Shown here piece by piece: positions 10,433 through 22,872 of a DNA stretch of 64,000 bases. Source of the stretch: Thecaphora thlaspeos (taxonomy: Eukaryota > Basidiomycota > Ustilaginomycetes > Urocystidales > Glomosporiaceae); NCBI GenBank assembly GCA_900291925.1, contig UWYS01000013.1:62001-126000 (forward strand), read 5' to 3'. The notes under the pieces were generated by a model, which was not told where the DNA came from, did not search any database, and worked only from the letters and a program-made list of their open reading frames with translations. The translations under genes and the position numbers were made by a program. The stretch's first letter is position 1. Every line of letters starts with the position of its first letter.

Positions 10433-13400
10433 TTCCTAGAGCGGACAGTCGCTGTGTTGCTAGCGGCAGAGTCGGCAGCAGTGGGCAGACTGGGGATCGG
10501 TCGACGGCTCGGAGGCCTGGTAGGCGGGCGCATCGTCTTGTTCTGATCCTTGCGGCTCACCACATCGGCGGCGGCCGAGGATGCGAGAGGCGGCGGCGAC
10601 AGAACCCTTCCCTGGGCGCCGTCCGTCTGAAGGCGAAAATTAAAGCTCAAAGAGGTCGAGCTCGAGCTCGCAGTCGAGGCAGAGCTTGGGAAGCGCGGCT
10701 GCGGGATCGGCGGCGAAAAAGTCTGAACGAGGCTTCGAGGTGGTCCCGAACGATGGCCTGCCGCTGCGCCGCCATCACCGGAGGCTGTACCGGCGACATT
10801 GACGCTGGGGCTAACAGACCGATCCCGCATCGCGGCTCTCCGTGGGACCACCAGGGGAGCATGCCGCTCCTTCTCCTGTTTGCTCGATGCAGACGTGGCA
10901 GGGGTCGAGGCCGAGCCTAGCTTCCACGCGTCGGCGTCCAAGATATCTGGCAGCGGCAGGCGGCGGCGTGGCTTGGGCGAACCGTGGTCCAGCGGGAAGG
11001 CGCCTTGCTGCACCGAGGGCGAGCGGCGCTGCTGCAGCTGCGGCAGCTGCTCTTCGCGCGGAGAGGGCCGAGCCGTTCGGAGGCCCGCTGGCGTGGCCTC
11101 GGCGGCGTGGAGCGGACTCGCCACCACGCTGTGACGCACGGCCAACGGAGAGGGCGCGGCGGCGGTGGCATTGGGGCTGCCGGCGCTGCTGCTGGCCGTC
11201 CCGACGTCCGACATCGTCCTCCGCACCGTCCGGACGCCTGGATGCATGTACCGCTGCGACAGGATGTCGCGCGCCAGCTCGCGGACCAACACCGCCCCGT
11301 CGTGCTTGCTGAGCCGATCGATGATCTGCGATGGACATCAAAGGAGGAGACGGTAGGCAGAGGAGTCAGCCGCAATTGTGAGGACCTCGCCGAGCGTCGC
11401 ACGGCGAGCGGACGTTGTTGCGCGGTCGCCCGCCGACCACGCCCTCCACCGCTACTCACCTCGTGCAGGCTGAACTGTTGGATCAGCGCGCTGCGGTCCG
11501 GGTGGGCTTCGCACACCATCTTGGTGATTCTTAGGAGGTTGAGGCGGACCACAGCCTTGGGGTGCTTGAGGCGGTCGACGAGCCGGCGCAGGAAGGCCGA
11601 GTTGCGGCCCATGACGATCGTGAGGGCGTTGGAGAGGCGGCAGATCTTGAGATAGGGCTCAAGCAGATTCTCGAACGAGTTGGCCTTGGCCGTCGCAAAG
11701 AGGCATAGGAGCGAGTCGACCGACGTCGGCCGGAGCAGCACCTCTTCGACGCGGTGTGTCTCGTCCTGCAGCCAGACGTGGATCGACTCGAGCGCCGAGA
11801 CCTGCCAGTACGGGTCCTCGAGCAGCGCGACGTAAAACTGGAGCGCCCGGTGTTGCCACAGCAGCTTGCGCGTCCCCTTGCCGGTGTGGGCCAGGTCGCA
11901 GAGGATGGGAAGGGCGAATTGCTTGAGCGGCGACTTGGTCTGGGCGACGCGGAGCAGCTGCGGGATGATGCCCGACTCGGCGGCCTCCTCCTGGCGTGAC
12001 TTGCTCAGGCGGCAGAGGTTGTACATGGCGTTGAGCACCTGGTTCGAGACCTCGGTCCCATGGACGCCACCGTGGCGCTCGGCCAGGATGCGCGTGAGGA
12101 TCTCGATCGTGTTGGCGTTCTGGATCTCGTCGAGCGTGGCCGGGTTCATGGTGAGGTTCTTGATGATCCGCAGCATCTGGGTGAGCGACTCCGGGTCGAG
12201 CATGGGTGACGTTTGAAGAAGCTTGCGCAGCACACCGCGACTCGCTAGGCTCCGCTTCAGCCAGCTGTCCGACTGCGAAAAGATGAGGAGCGTCTGGAGG
12301 ATGTGGGCGCGGGCCTGCTGGGCGTAGGGGTCGTCGGCGTCGCGGACGACACTGAGCAACGCCGTCGAGAGCGGCTCCAGCAGGCCGTCCTGGGCTAGCA
12401 TCCGACAGAAGTCGGTGCGCGACGCCGGGCTCTGGAGCTCCAGGACGCTCGAGACGCAGCCCACGCCGATCCAGACGAGGTCTTTGCGGTCGGCGTAGTC
12501 CTCATCGATGAGATCGACAAGCGTGCGCAGGCCGCGGCAACTCAGCACAAACTGGAGCGTCAGTCGCGATGTCGAGCACATCGCAAAGACGAAGTGAGCC
12601 GCCTCGAGGCGCAGCTCGTGCGACCACTTCTTGGTGGTAAAGTTCATCACGACGGGGATCGCGCCGATCAGGCAGAGGTTCTCCTGCGCCTCCGGGTCGT
12701 CGAAGATGATGAGGTTGAGGATGCCGAGCAGCCGCGTGACGAGATCAGTGTCCGAGGCAATCTCAAGCAGCTGGATCAGCGCAAGCGCGCCGTGGCAGCC
12801 TAGCAGCTGCGCCTTCATCTCCGGGCTGTCGGTCAGCACCTGGTCGATCTGCTCGCACGCGCGCAGCAGCTCGCGGTCGGCTGCATCCGGCCGCAGCGAC
12901 TCGACCAGCTCGGCGACGTAGCTGCACATGCGAGCGTGCTTGTCGCGCGCGACGTTGGCCTCCATGTCGGCCTCGGCGTCAAGGTCCTCATCGATCTCGG
13001 CGAACGGGTCGTCCTCGTCGTCGCGGTCGTCCCCAAGCCACGACCGCTGCGACAGGCGCGTCGTCAGCTGGAGCGGGCCGCCGCCGCCGCCGGGCTGCTG
13101 CTGATCGGGCAGGCGGAGGCGGTCCTCACTCGAAGCGGCAAACGCCTTGCCAAACACGTCCGAGTAATCTTCATCGCCATGGTCCTCGCTGTACCGTCCT
13201 AGCGCCTCGCGCATCTCCTTCCACTTGTCGTCCTTGCCGGTCCGCAGCGAGTTTGCGCGCGAAGCCGACGGGCTGATGGGGCCGATGACTGTCGACATCG
13301 CCATTGTCGCATTCGGCGAGTAGTCGCTGCGGCCGCGCCAGGTGGCGGCGACGTTTGCTGTGTCGAGATGGACGCCGGGAGCTCGTCGCTGCTGCCCGTC

Positions 13401-14412
13401 GTCGTCGTGACAGTCGTCGTCTTCTTCGTCGTCGCCTCGACCGCCTCGCCCGCCTCGCGACAGGCGCTTGAGGTCGTCTGGGTGGAACAGTCGCTTGCCC
13501 ACGCTGTTTTGCAGCTTTAGGTCCTGGACGCGCGCGTTGAGGAGCGACTCATCGGCGTCCTCAACGAGGTCCGAGTAGTCTTCGACGCTGCTCCTCCTTG
13601 CGCTCGTGCTTATGCTCGTGCTTGCGCTGCCGCCGCCGGCAGCCGCGGTGCTTCCGTCTGCGGCCGTGGGCTGGTGCGACGACGGGGGCGTCGTCGACGA
13701 TCCGACCTGCGGCAGAGAGGCGGCGCTACGCAGCTGCGGCGATGGTCGGATTGTCTGCTGATCATAGTCGGAATGCGCGCCTCCTCCCACGCCTGCTCCT
13801 CCGTCTTGACCATCGTCGCTGCTGCCGGCCGTCGGTGTGGAGCTTCCGCTGGCCTTCTGCGGGCTGGTCGCAGGGCGCGCCATGCCGGCGGCCTCGTCGG
13901 GAAGCGCGCTCCTCTCGAGGGCGGCGATCTTGGTCGTTGTGATGCCCTCCTCGAAGTCATTGTCCCAGTTGTCGCTGTCGTCCTCCGGCCTCTGCAGGTC
14001 GACGAGCTTTGAGCGCTGGTCCATGAGCGACGGGGCCGGCGCCGCGCCGGCGAGGGGCAGCTTTGTCGTCGGCGAGTCAGGCCCCTCCTTAAGTGCAGTG
14101 CCGAGGGACGCGCTGACAATGGCAGCACCGTCGAGCGGCGGCAGCGGCAGTGGATGCACCAACCTTCTGGATACGCCGACCGGACCGAAGCCGGCCGATG
14201 CTGATGCCGCTGTGTCGCCGTCCTGGAGGCCAAAGTCGATCGGCAAGGTGGGACGGCTACCCGCCTTCGCCTTGAGGAGCCCCGGTCGAGCGGTGGCGCC
14301 ATCGCCGTGCTGATTCGCCGCCGCGGCTGAGGACGGAGCCATGTTCGAGACACGGCGCAGCTTGTTGTGCGCCGGTGGCCGTACCGTGGCGGCGGCGTCG
14401 GCGGCGTTGTTG

Positions 14413-14443
<31 letters not shown>

Positions 14444-15692
14444 TCCCACCGTTGTTGATGCGGGGCGAGCCAGCTTTGGCGACCGGCTCCTGTAGCGCCT
14501 CGTTCCACTCGCGGACGCTCTTGACCGCCTCATCGTGGACCGTCGCGCTGCCACCGGCGCCGGCGCCGTTGTCGTTGTTCCCGCCAATGGCGCGAAGCGA
14601 TCCGCCGGTCTTCATCTGATCAAGCTGCCTGCGCGCGGCGACCATCCAGGGGTGCTTGAGCAGCTTGCGGGCTGAGACGCGGAGGTTGGCGTCCTTCTGG
14701 AAGCAGTGGAGGAGGAAGTCCTTGACCACGGGCGACGCGCCCTCGGGCAGCGGCGGAAAGTCGTCCTGGACGATGCGGAAGAGGGCGGGCATGGGCGCGA
14801 GGAAGTGATAAGGCGGCTTTCCCTCAAGCAGCTCGACAACGACACACCCGACGCTCCAAATGTCGCTGGCCGTGGTGGCACCGCTCTGGTCGATGACCTC
14901 GGGTGCCATCCAGTACGGGCTGCCGACGACGGCATAGTCGTTCATCGCGCCCGTCTTCGTCGCAACGCCAAAGTCGGCGAGCTTGACGGAGCCGTCCTTG
15001 TTGGTGAGGATGTTGGCGCCCTTGATGTCGCGGTGGATGACACCTTGCTCATGGAGGTAGAGGAGGCCGTCGAGTACCTGGGTGATGTAGACGCCGACCA
15101 GGCCCTCGGGGAACTTGCCGAAGCGCTTGACGATATGGTGGAGCGAGCCGTTCTCGCAGTACTCGAGGATGATGTAGAGGTGGTCACGCGTCTTTTCGCT
15201 GCCTTTATACTTGACGATGTTGGCGTGGTTGAGATTCTTGAGCAGGTCGATCTCGGACATGATCTCGCCCAGCTCCGACTTTGGGATGTTGCCGAGCTGT
15301 ATCTGCTTTACGGCCACCGTCTCGCCAGTCATCCAGTTGAGGCCGCGGAAGACGGAGCCAAAGGCGCCGCGGCCCAGGCAGTCGCCAAGCGTATAGTGTG
15401 CCAGCTGGCTGTGGGCCGGTATCCCGGCGGCGGCATTGGTGGCGGGGTTGCTGTTGCCGGCTCTGGAGTTGGTGCTGCGAGGTGTGTTGGGCGACAGGAA
15501 CGAAGGCGAGTGCAAGGGCGAGGGCGTGAGGGCGGCGCTCGATGCGCTCCTGCCAACAACCGCGATGGATCTGTGGCTGACGAGCGCGCTATGGTCATCG
15601 TTGCGGCCGAAGGCGCTGCTGCCGCTGCGGATGTGGCCCTGTTGGTGTTGCGGGGGGTACTGTGCGTTGCCGCCACCGCTGCTGGTCCTCAT
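10372..15692 (-). CDS. sepH: SepH/Cdc7-type septation (SIN/MEN) protein kinase
   Basis: Serine/threonine kinase resembling fission-yeast Cdc7, Aspergillus SepH and budding-yeast Cdc15, which act at spindle poles to trigger septation and mitotic exit. Exon 1 is 15692-11460; the intron 11459-11326 has donor GTGAGT and acceptor CGCAG; exon 2 is 11325-10372, phase 0. The product is about 1728 residues. The kinase domain spans about 99-352: Gly loop GRGAFGSVF, Lys in TVAVKQIQLG, catalytic HRDIKGAN, DFG, and GSPYWMAPEV. A Ser/Asp-rich linker follows, then an armadillo-like helical region from about 920 to 1440, typical of this family and crossing the intron, then a Ser-rich tail with a poly-Ser run near the end. 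Poly-Ser and poly-Asn tracts near residues 415-430 come from CAG/GTT-like repeats. Divergent from the gene starting at 16782. Confidence 0.93.
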
Positions 15693-16216
15693 CCTGCCCT
15701 CGCCGCCTTAGGGGGAGGCGAGGGTTGGCGTAGAGGGGCTCTGGGCCCGCGAGCGAGGCACTGTCGTGGTCGTTTCGAGAAGTCAGGGACGATGAGGTGT
15801 TGCTCGAAGGAACCGTCGTCCCGATGAGGTGCGGTGGGGGACGGAGGGAATCGTGGAGAGCGTGGTGATGTCGGTCGTTGTCACTGCTGCACATGCGCTC
15901 ACGTTCGAAGGGCTCTCTGCGACGGCCCTGTCCCATCAAAGTCCTGGTCGAGCGCAAGGAGAGGCGAGACGAGGGAGGGTCCAAGTTGGATGCAAGTCGC
16001 GGGTGGCGAGCCACAAAACACGGACTAGCGGCGGCGGACCGTGCGCATGCGTCTTTCGCACGAGATCTCAATTGTGTGAGCTGCGACCCGGCGCGTCGGC
16101 CGACTTAGCAGGCGACAGCGAGCGACGTCATCGGCCGCGCTCTGCCGCTCTCTGCGCCGCATCCGAGCGCGAGGCACGGGGCAAGCGGGCGCAGGGCCAC
16201 ACCGTTCCAGCCTCCA

Positions 16217-16252
16217 CACGTAGGCACGCACGTAGGCACGCACGTAGGCATG
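16217..16252. repeat. Tandem 12-bp repeat, three units
   Basis: Units CACGTAGGCACG, CACGTAGGCACG and CACGTAGGCATG stand head to tail in the divergent promoter. Each carries a CACGTAGG core that could be a protein-binding site; this is inference. Confidence 0.85.
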
Positions 16253-16641
16253 CCTTCGCCGGCCTCCTCATGCTCTCCTCGACCCACGCTCCGGCTGACC
16301 AAAGAGGCAGGCAGCCTGACGACCATCGTGGCACCTCAGGGTCCTCTTACGTCGCAGGGCGAGGCGTCGACTGGCCTGAATTTAGAGCTCTCGCCTCCAC
16401 CGCCCCCCCTCCGCTCGGCCGGTCTGGGGCCTCCGCATAAGGTTACACCGCCGACGACGACACGACAGCCATCGGTGTGGTCAGAGAGGAACGAGAGGCG
16501 AGGCGAGGCAAGGTTTGGTCAGCAGGCTCGGCACGGTCTCATCACCTTGCCTCCCCACACCCCTCCCTCCTCCGCCTTCTCTCGGTAGGTGCTGACCTGC
16601 TACACAGCGCCGCGACGGCTGGAGGAGGGGTGGAAAGAGTG

Positions 16642-16647
16642 TATAAA
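16642..16647 (+). promoter_or_regulatory. TATA box for the 16782 gene
   Basis: TATAAA within GTGTATAAAGAC, 140 bp upstream of the ATG at 16782, with a CT/CA-rich leader in between. Confidence 0.6.
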
Positions 16648-16781
16648 GACCTCTTCCCATCTCGTCATCGCCCAGTAATCCTAGTCCACACCCAATCTCC
16701 CAGACCTCAACCCGTTCCTTTAAGCAAGCTCACTACAGCTCACACTACACAGTCGCTCGCCCACCCGCCCGCCCCACCACC

Positions 16782-17334
16782 ATGTCTTTCGCCTTTCGCA
16801 ACATGCTCTCGACCTTTGCGCGGTCATTCGCTTCTAGCTCTCGCACCACCACTGCCCCTCTCGTTGCCCGTTCTTCCCCCATCGCGGCGACGGCATTCCG
16901 ACAGCAGAGGTTCTACTCGGCCCGTCCCGACCTGGCCAGCAGTCAGAGGGGCGACCACGCCCATGGACCCATTCCTGGTACGTGACCACCACACTCCTTG
17001 CCTCCTGGGCGCTGGCAGCTCTTGCCCCTTGCGGTATCAGCCAGCTTACTGACGATATTCCCGCTGCTTCTGGTCATATTGCACAGGCGCCCACCCCAAC
17101 TCTGAGATCAACGTTGCCCGCACCCGCTCCACGGTCCGCGTATTGGTCCCTTCAGTCTCGTTGATGCTCCTCTTCATCGGATGGTGGTTCATCGGCCACG
17201 ACGACCGAGACGCACGCAAGTCGACCATCGCCGTTGGACCGGACGCCGACAACAAGCTCAAGGGCTCCAAGCACAGGGCAGCCCAGCAGCTGGCGAGCGG
17301 AGAGAGGAATGAGGCGGGTGAGATGATCAAGTAG
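16782..17334 (+). CDS. Small mitochondrial single-pass membrane protein, function unknown
   Basis: Exon 1 is 16782-16977 and exon 2 is 17087-17334; the intron 16978-17086 has donor GTACGT and acceptor GCACAG, and the join (PIPG to AHPNSE) keeps phase 1. The product is 147 residues. The first about 45 residues are rich in Arg, Ser and Ala with no acidic residue, a typical mitochondrial presequence (FRQQRFYS looks like a processing region). One hydrophobic segment sits at about 83-102 (VRVLVPSVSLMLLFIGWWFI), followed by a charged tail. The shape resembles small accessory subunits or assembly factors of respiratory complexes in the inner membrane, but I do not recognise the family. The TATA box and strong leader suggest good expression. 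Confidence 0.8.
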
Positions 17335-18773
17335 ACGTTGCCCAGCCGAACCGCTACGCTTGTCTTTTGAGAAGACGAAAGCAACGGAGAAGAGACGTCG
17401 TGAACAATCCGCTGTATTTATAGTCCTCTCATCCTGCCCCGAAGCAACAAGAATCAAGTCAATTCGTTCTTCGATAGTGTTGTGCGAGGTACGAAGCGGG
17501 AGCAGGAGAAAGACGGCGCAATCTGTCCCCGCCGTCCTTATCTGCTTGATGATTATGGAGAAGAATGCGACTTGTCCGCAGTGAGAAGGGAGCCGCACGT
17601 CGCAGCCGACCATCTCCCTCGGAGGGCAGCGCACGGCCCGGCCTAGCTGCCGTCTGCTTGCAGCCTTTCTCACCTGTCACGGCATCTTTCGAAGCAAGCT
17701 CGAGCGGAAGATGATGCTGAGATTGAGCTCAAATGAGACGAGTCACGGTACGGACAGTGCATCAGCAATCGTGAGCAGCGGTAGATGTTAGGCCCCTCAA
17801 CGCTATGTGAGGTGGCGGCCGGGGCCTATTTTCGTGCCCAATAATACCCTCGGAAATTAATTTCGGTTGCGTTCTTCAAGGGGCGATATAACCCTTCCTA
17901 CCTGCCGGCCACCACCACCAGCGCCTCTGACCGATGATCAATCTCACTTGACGCTCTCACTATCAAAGAGGGTGCACTCCTCGTATCTGGAAAGTACATA
18001 GAGTGGAAAGCGTACATGGCGTCACTGCTTGTCCAGTTGCCGTCCGGAGCTCTGAACAGGACCGGCGGGCTGGAAGAAAAGCTCGTCCGTCGGTCGACTC
18101 TGGACGTCATGCCATGTTGGACGACTGTCCCCTTCTCTGACGTCTGAGGGAGCCTTTGAGCTCCTATTGTTCCCCAAGAAGGCCCGGGGAGCTCTATTGT
18201 CCCACAACTCCTCGTTCTCTTCTCTCCACCATCTGGACACCACAAGACACACCTCGCCTACACTACCGTCCACCGCCAACGGTCCGTGCCAAAGCACCGT
18301 CCTAATCTTCTGGTAAGCTCGTCAAGATCTATTTCAGTGAAAGAGAGAGAGGTCGCTACCGTTCCTATCCTTGACTTTCTTTTCGTTCTATACAGCAGCA
18401 GCAACAGCAACAGCAACAGCACAGCGGCGACAAAGGCACAGGACACCTTTGAGTGCTACACGTTGACACCTAGCAACCCCGCAAGACGATTACGAGCCAG
18501 CTGGATTGGTCTTTGAGCCTTCGAGAGACTAGATTGAGAGTATCCTACACACCGCGCAAGAACAACTTCATCGAGGGCACCACGCAGTCTCTTCAGCAGC
18601 AACTCGTCGCAAACAACCCCGCAGAAAGCCGCATAGGTCCAACCAGGACCAGAGCTCGGAGGAGGAAGAGCTATCATTTAGACGCAGCCGTTGACTGGCT
18701 TACCGGACCTCACTGTCGACATCCAGGAACGCAGACGACAGCCAATCCGCCGCTTCTCGCGACCACTGCAGCA
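17335..18773. other. Intergenic and leader region, no gene recognised
   Basis: About 1.4 kb lies between two plus-strand genes. No coding frame is convincing. It has a 12-bp perfect palindrome GAAATTAATTTC (17853-17864), a CAG/CAACAG-type repeat (about 18393-18423) and a possible 5' UTR intron (GGTAAG near 18312 to CTATACAG at about 18396) ahead of the four-TM gene. Confidence 0.45.
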
Positions 18774-19630
18774 ATGGATCGACGACCGGGCCTCGAGTTC
18801 TGCTGCCTTGGGGTACCTCTCGTGAACGCCGGCGCGTACCTCATCACCCTCGAATGTCTGTTCGTTTCGCTCTGCGTCGTAATCCTCGCCCTCTTTCCAC
18901 CACCCATTGTAGCTGGTATGGGCGTTCTTCCCTCTTGGTTCAAATTGGTCCTCGTCGCACTCGGTTCCTTCTCCATCGCTCTCCACCTCATCCTCGGCTT
19001 CGCCACGATCGCCCGCCAGTCGACCGCTTGGTACCGCGCCTATGTCCGCATCAATTTCGCAACGATGTTGACTACCATTGTTGTCTCGATCATTGGGACA
19101 GTCGTCATGGCGTTGGCTCATGAAGAGGCAGCGGCGATATGCAAAGGCATCTATGGCAACGAACCGATCAACAGCGGGTTGGGCTTCAGGGTGGACTACC
19201 TTTCGAATGCATTGAAGGATTCGGGGAAGATGATCTGTAATGTATTTACCTACGTCCAAGTCGGGGCGATAGGTGGGTTAATTGCGTTGGTGGGGTTGAC
19301 TCAGGTGAGTACGGTCGCAAAGGCTGGACAAATGAGGGGAGTCGCGAGGACGACAATGGACTGACCCAAGTGTCCGCCTTTCCACGACGCTACAGATGTA
19401 CATGTGCTACTGCCAGAGGGTGTACGGACAACGGCAGAGGGAAGCAGAGGATAAGCTGATGGAGGACCACGAGTGAGTTTGGCGGCCGGCTGACTCCAGT
19501 CTCTCTAGTTCTGTATCGCAGATCGACGTAACCTGATGTTGTCCCAACTCCCTCCTTCTACAGCTACGGCGACAGATCGACCGACAAGTTCGACATGTCC
19601 AGTTCTTCGTCGTCATCCTACGCTGCCTAG
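18774..19630 (+). CDS. Four-transmembrane protein, function unknown
   Basis: Three exons: 18774-19304, 19396-19472 and 19564-19630, with introns 19305-19395 (GTGAGT to TACAG) and 19473-19563 (GTGAGT to TACAG). The product is 224 residues. The start is the first ATG of the frame; the upstream open part has none. Hydrophobic helices lie at about 17-41, 54-75, 88-110 and 158-176. The loop before the last helix has a single Cys (AICKGIYGN) and no CCG motif, so it is not a classical tetraspanin. The cytoplasmic tail holds MCYCQRVYGQRQ, with Cys residues near the membrane that could be acylated, and ends in a Ser run. It may be a plasma-membrane or endomembrane protein; no family is recognised. Confidence 0.8.
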
Positions 19631-20800
19631 GCCGGCAGCACCGAGGTAGCCATTGGCGGGTCCATGGCGAGCCAGACTTTGTTCCAATACCCCGTATCAA
19701 GCCTTCCTTTTGTATCTTTGAGGCTGCTACTACTGCCACCACTATAACCCACTGTCGATATGACTTGCTTCCTTCATCCACTCGTAATATAGTTCAAAAC
19801 ATACAGAAGTTGTGATGCCCGGCAATGTCCCGTGTCATCTGTCGCTGTCGGTCACACTTTGGCCGAGGGGATCGCTTCCGCGCATGCTGAACAAGCCGAG
19901 CGCACAGGACAGGCAGAAGTGCGCCGGCTCAAAGCCATCGACCAACAGGCTAGCGAAGCTTCAGTTCAGACACAGACGGACCTGTTGATACCGCTTTGTA
20001 CGCTTGTCGACGGCGATGAGTTGGGACAGGTACTCATTTGGCGCCGATCCTTGCAGCGTGACTTGACGGCTTGTGAATCAAGTCGAAAACGGATGGACAG
20101 CATCTTCCAACACTCGTACGCTTGGCTCGTCCGAGAGCACCTCGTTAAGTTGTTCTCGAAGCTCTCATATGGTGCGGAGTGAAAGGCAGAAAGTAGTAGG
20201 GCGGAGGTGGAGTCGAGAACGACAGCCAAGGCTGCTCGGATCCGAAGCACAGAAACGAGAGGCAAAAAATGGCCGACCTCTGATTGGGTGGCGGCTCGAG
20301 GCCGGGGCGCGGGGCCGGCGGGGGCTTTAGGAACTCTGCTGACCAAAGCCAAGGCCCCAGCCAGAGCCGTGGACACTTGTTGGCCGGGCGGTCGATCGCT
20401 TTCAAGGGCGAGGCGCGCTGGGCGGGCGAATTTCAGTCTCGAGGCGATTCCGAGTGCCTCCTGATTATGAGAGAGGTTGTGAGAGAGTGAGATGGATGGC
20501 CTTGCCACACCCTCGACGCCGTTGCCACCACCGCCACCGTCACCGTCACCGTCACCGTCACCGTCACCATCACCTACCTCCTAGCCTCGGCAGCGCACCG
20601 TTCACACCCATCCACATCAGCGCAGCCTGCTTTTAATAAGCTCGGCATATCCCCCCGCGAGCTGCTCTCCGCGCTTTCGACACTAGCCTCGCCTTCGACC
20701 ACCCCACCGATCCAACCACCTATCGACTTGACCCTGCGCTCCCTCCGGCGCACATTTTAGCTCAAGCATCTACTGCAACTTTCGCCCACACACCGCCGCC
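19631..20800. other. Intergenic, promoter of NUO51
   Basis: No gene is supported; open frames on both strands lack motifs and overlap each other. A hexamer repeat (20535-20574) and a CT/CA-rich leader lie just upstream of NUO51. Confidence 0.5.
20535..20574. repeat. (CACCGT)n hexanucleotide repeat
   Basis: Five CACCGT units followed by CACCAT and CACC, about 230 bp upstream of the NUO51 start. Confidence 0.85.
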
Positions 20801-22615
20801 ATGCAGCGTGCAAGTGCGTATCGCCTGCTCTTCATCCTCTCGGAACTCAAATCAACGATCGCTCCGTGATCCTTGCTCTCGACCGCTTCTTACTGACCTT
20901 GCTTCTCCTTCTTGCTATCTCCACCGTGCCGGTTCCTCCTTCGCCTCCTTTTCCGCCCGGCGCTTTCTGCCTTGCCGCTGCTGTTTCCACAACAGCCCTC
21001 GTTGCGCAGCGTGCCGCCCGCCAGGCCGGCACCCTGACCAAGGCAGCCAAGGTCGCCTCGGCCGCCCCTCGGACTCAGTCTCAGGCCCGCGGCCTCGCCA
21101 CCGTCACCGATGCGCCCGTCCGTACCCACGGTGGCCTGCGCGACCAGGACCGCATCTTCCAGAATGCTTACATGCGTCACGACCACCTCCTCAAGGGCGC
21201 CCAGTCCCGCGGCGACTGGCACTGCACAAAGGACATCCTCCTCAAGGGACACGACTGGATCATCGGTCAGATGAAGGAGTCCGGCATGCGTGGTCGCGGT
21301 GGCGCCGGCTTCCCTTCCGGCCTCAAGTGGAGCTTCATGAACAAGCCTGGATGGGAAAAGGACCCGCGCCCGCGTTACCTCGTCATCAATGCCGATGAGG
21401 GCGAGCCGGGCACCTGCAAGGACCGCGAGATCATGCGCGGCGATCCTCACAAGCTCATTGAAGGATGCCTGGTCGCCGGCCGCGCCATGAACGCCAACGC
21501 TGGTGAGTAGCAGCCCGCTTGCCCCTCAACTTCTGGTCTCGGACATTGACTGACCGTACATTGACCTCCTCTCTGTCTCAATCCCACACTCTGCAGCCTA
21601 CATCTACGTCCGTGGAGAGTTCTACCTCGAGGTGGCGCACCTCCAGCACGCCATCAAGGAGGCGTATGCCGCCGGGCTCATCGGCAAGAACGCCTGCGGC
21701 TCTGGCTACGACTTTGACGTCTACGTACACAAGGGCGCCGGCGCCTACATCTGCGGCGAGGAGACGGCGCTGATCGAGTCGCTCGAGGGCAAGCAGGGCA
21801 AGCCGAGGCTGAAGCCGCCGTTCCCCGCCGATGTCGGCCTGTTTGGCTGCCCCACGACGGTCGCCAACGTCGAGACGGTCGCTGCTGCCCCCACCATCAT
21901 CCGCCGCGGACCTGCGTGGTTTGCCGGTTTCGGGCGTGAGAAGAACTCCGGGACCAAGCTCTTTGCCATCTCGGGCCACGTCAACAATCCGTGCGTCGTC
22001 GAGGAGGAGATGTCGATCCCGCTCCAGGAGCTGATCGAGAAGCACTGCGGTGGCGTCCGTGGCGGTTGGGACAACCTGCTCGGCATCGTGCCCGGCGGCT
22101 CGTCGGTCCCCGTCATCCCCAAGCACGTGTGCGAGCGCGCGCTGATGGACTTTGACTCGCTGCGCGAGAACCAGACATCACTCGGCACCGGCGCTGTCAT
22201 CGTGATGGACAAGTCGACCGACATTGTCGGTGCGATTTCGCGCTTCTCGAAGTTCTACAAGCACGAGTCGTGCGGCCAGTGCACGCCGTGCCGCGAGGGT
22301 ACGACGTGGATGGCCAACATGATGGACCGCTTCGAGGAGGGTCGCGCCAATGCTCGCGAGATAGACCAGCTGTACGAGCTAACGCGCTCCATCGAGGGCC
22401 GGACGATCTGTGCGCTCGCCGATGCGGCCGCCTGGCCCATCCAGGGTCTGATTCGCTGGTTCCGACCCGAACTCGAGGCGCGCGTCGCCAGCTTCGGCCA
22501 GAAGCACGGCGCCGTCCTCTCTGGTGGTCAGCTGTACGAGGACCAGAACCCCGACCTCGCCTTCCCGCCCAACATGGCCCTCCCGCACATTGAGCGCGTC
22601 GAGCGCGACGTCTAA
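20801..22615 (+). CDS. NUO51: NADH:ubiquinone oxidoreductase 51-kDa subunit (NDUFV1)
   Basis: Matrix-arm subunit of mitochondrial complex I that binds NADH, FMN and the N3 iron-sulfur cluster and accepts electrons from NADH. Exons are 20801-20813 (only ATGCAGCGTGCAA), 20996-21502 and 21597-22615; introns are 20814-20995 and 21503-21596. The product is 512 residues, of usual length. After an Ala/Arg-rich presequence come [15 protein letters not shown] and [18 protein letters not shown] (NADH/FMN site), [14 protein letters not shown], and [11 protein letters not shown], whose three Cys with the later Cys in [12 protein letters not shown] ligate the 4Fe-4S cluster. All key residues are present. 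The first intron, after 13 coding nucleotides, is itself partly open and could mislead start prediction. Confidence 0.97.
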
Positions 22616-22872
22616 GGGTCTTCGGTTAGGTTTGCTTGTATGGTCAGTTGCCCCTGTTCTCCCAGCCGATCGAATCGATGTGCAAAGGAAGTGACCCTGT
22701 GTGTGTTTCTCTTCGCAATCTGTGCGTGCCACTCTCTCGCAGACAGACATGCGCTCTAGTCCGAGATGAGCTGATTCGATGTAAGCTGATCTGCCGTACT
22801 AGACATGATACGGGTGTATTGTATTGCAAGATACCCTACGAAATGTCCACTTTTCTATGGCCTCTCATGTCT

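Larger units (their letters stand above)
15693..16781. promoter_or_regulatory. Divergent promoter region (septation kinase / mitochondrial gene)
   Basis: About 1.1 kb separates two divergent start codons. No coding frame is supported. It contains three tandem copies of a 12-bp unit (16217-16252), CT-rich stretches and a TATA box at 16642 serving the plus-strand gene. Confidence 0.55.

Noticed and set aside
10799..15827. Long plus-strand frames opposite the septation kinase (for example 14706-15827)
   Set aside because: Antisense shadows caused by G/C-rich third positions of the real gene.
19832..20508. Open frames on both strands between the four-TM gene and NUO51
   Set aside because: They overlap each other, lack motifs, and have no clear splice structure.
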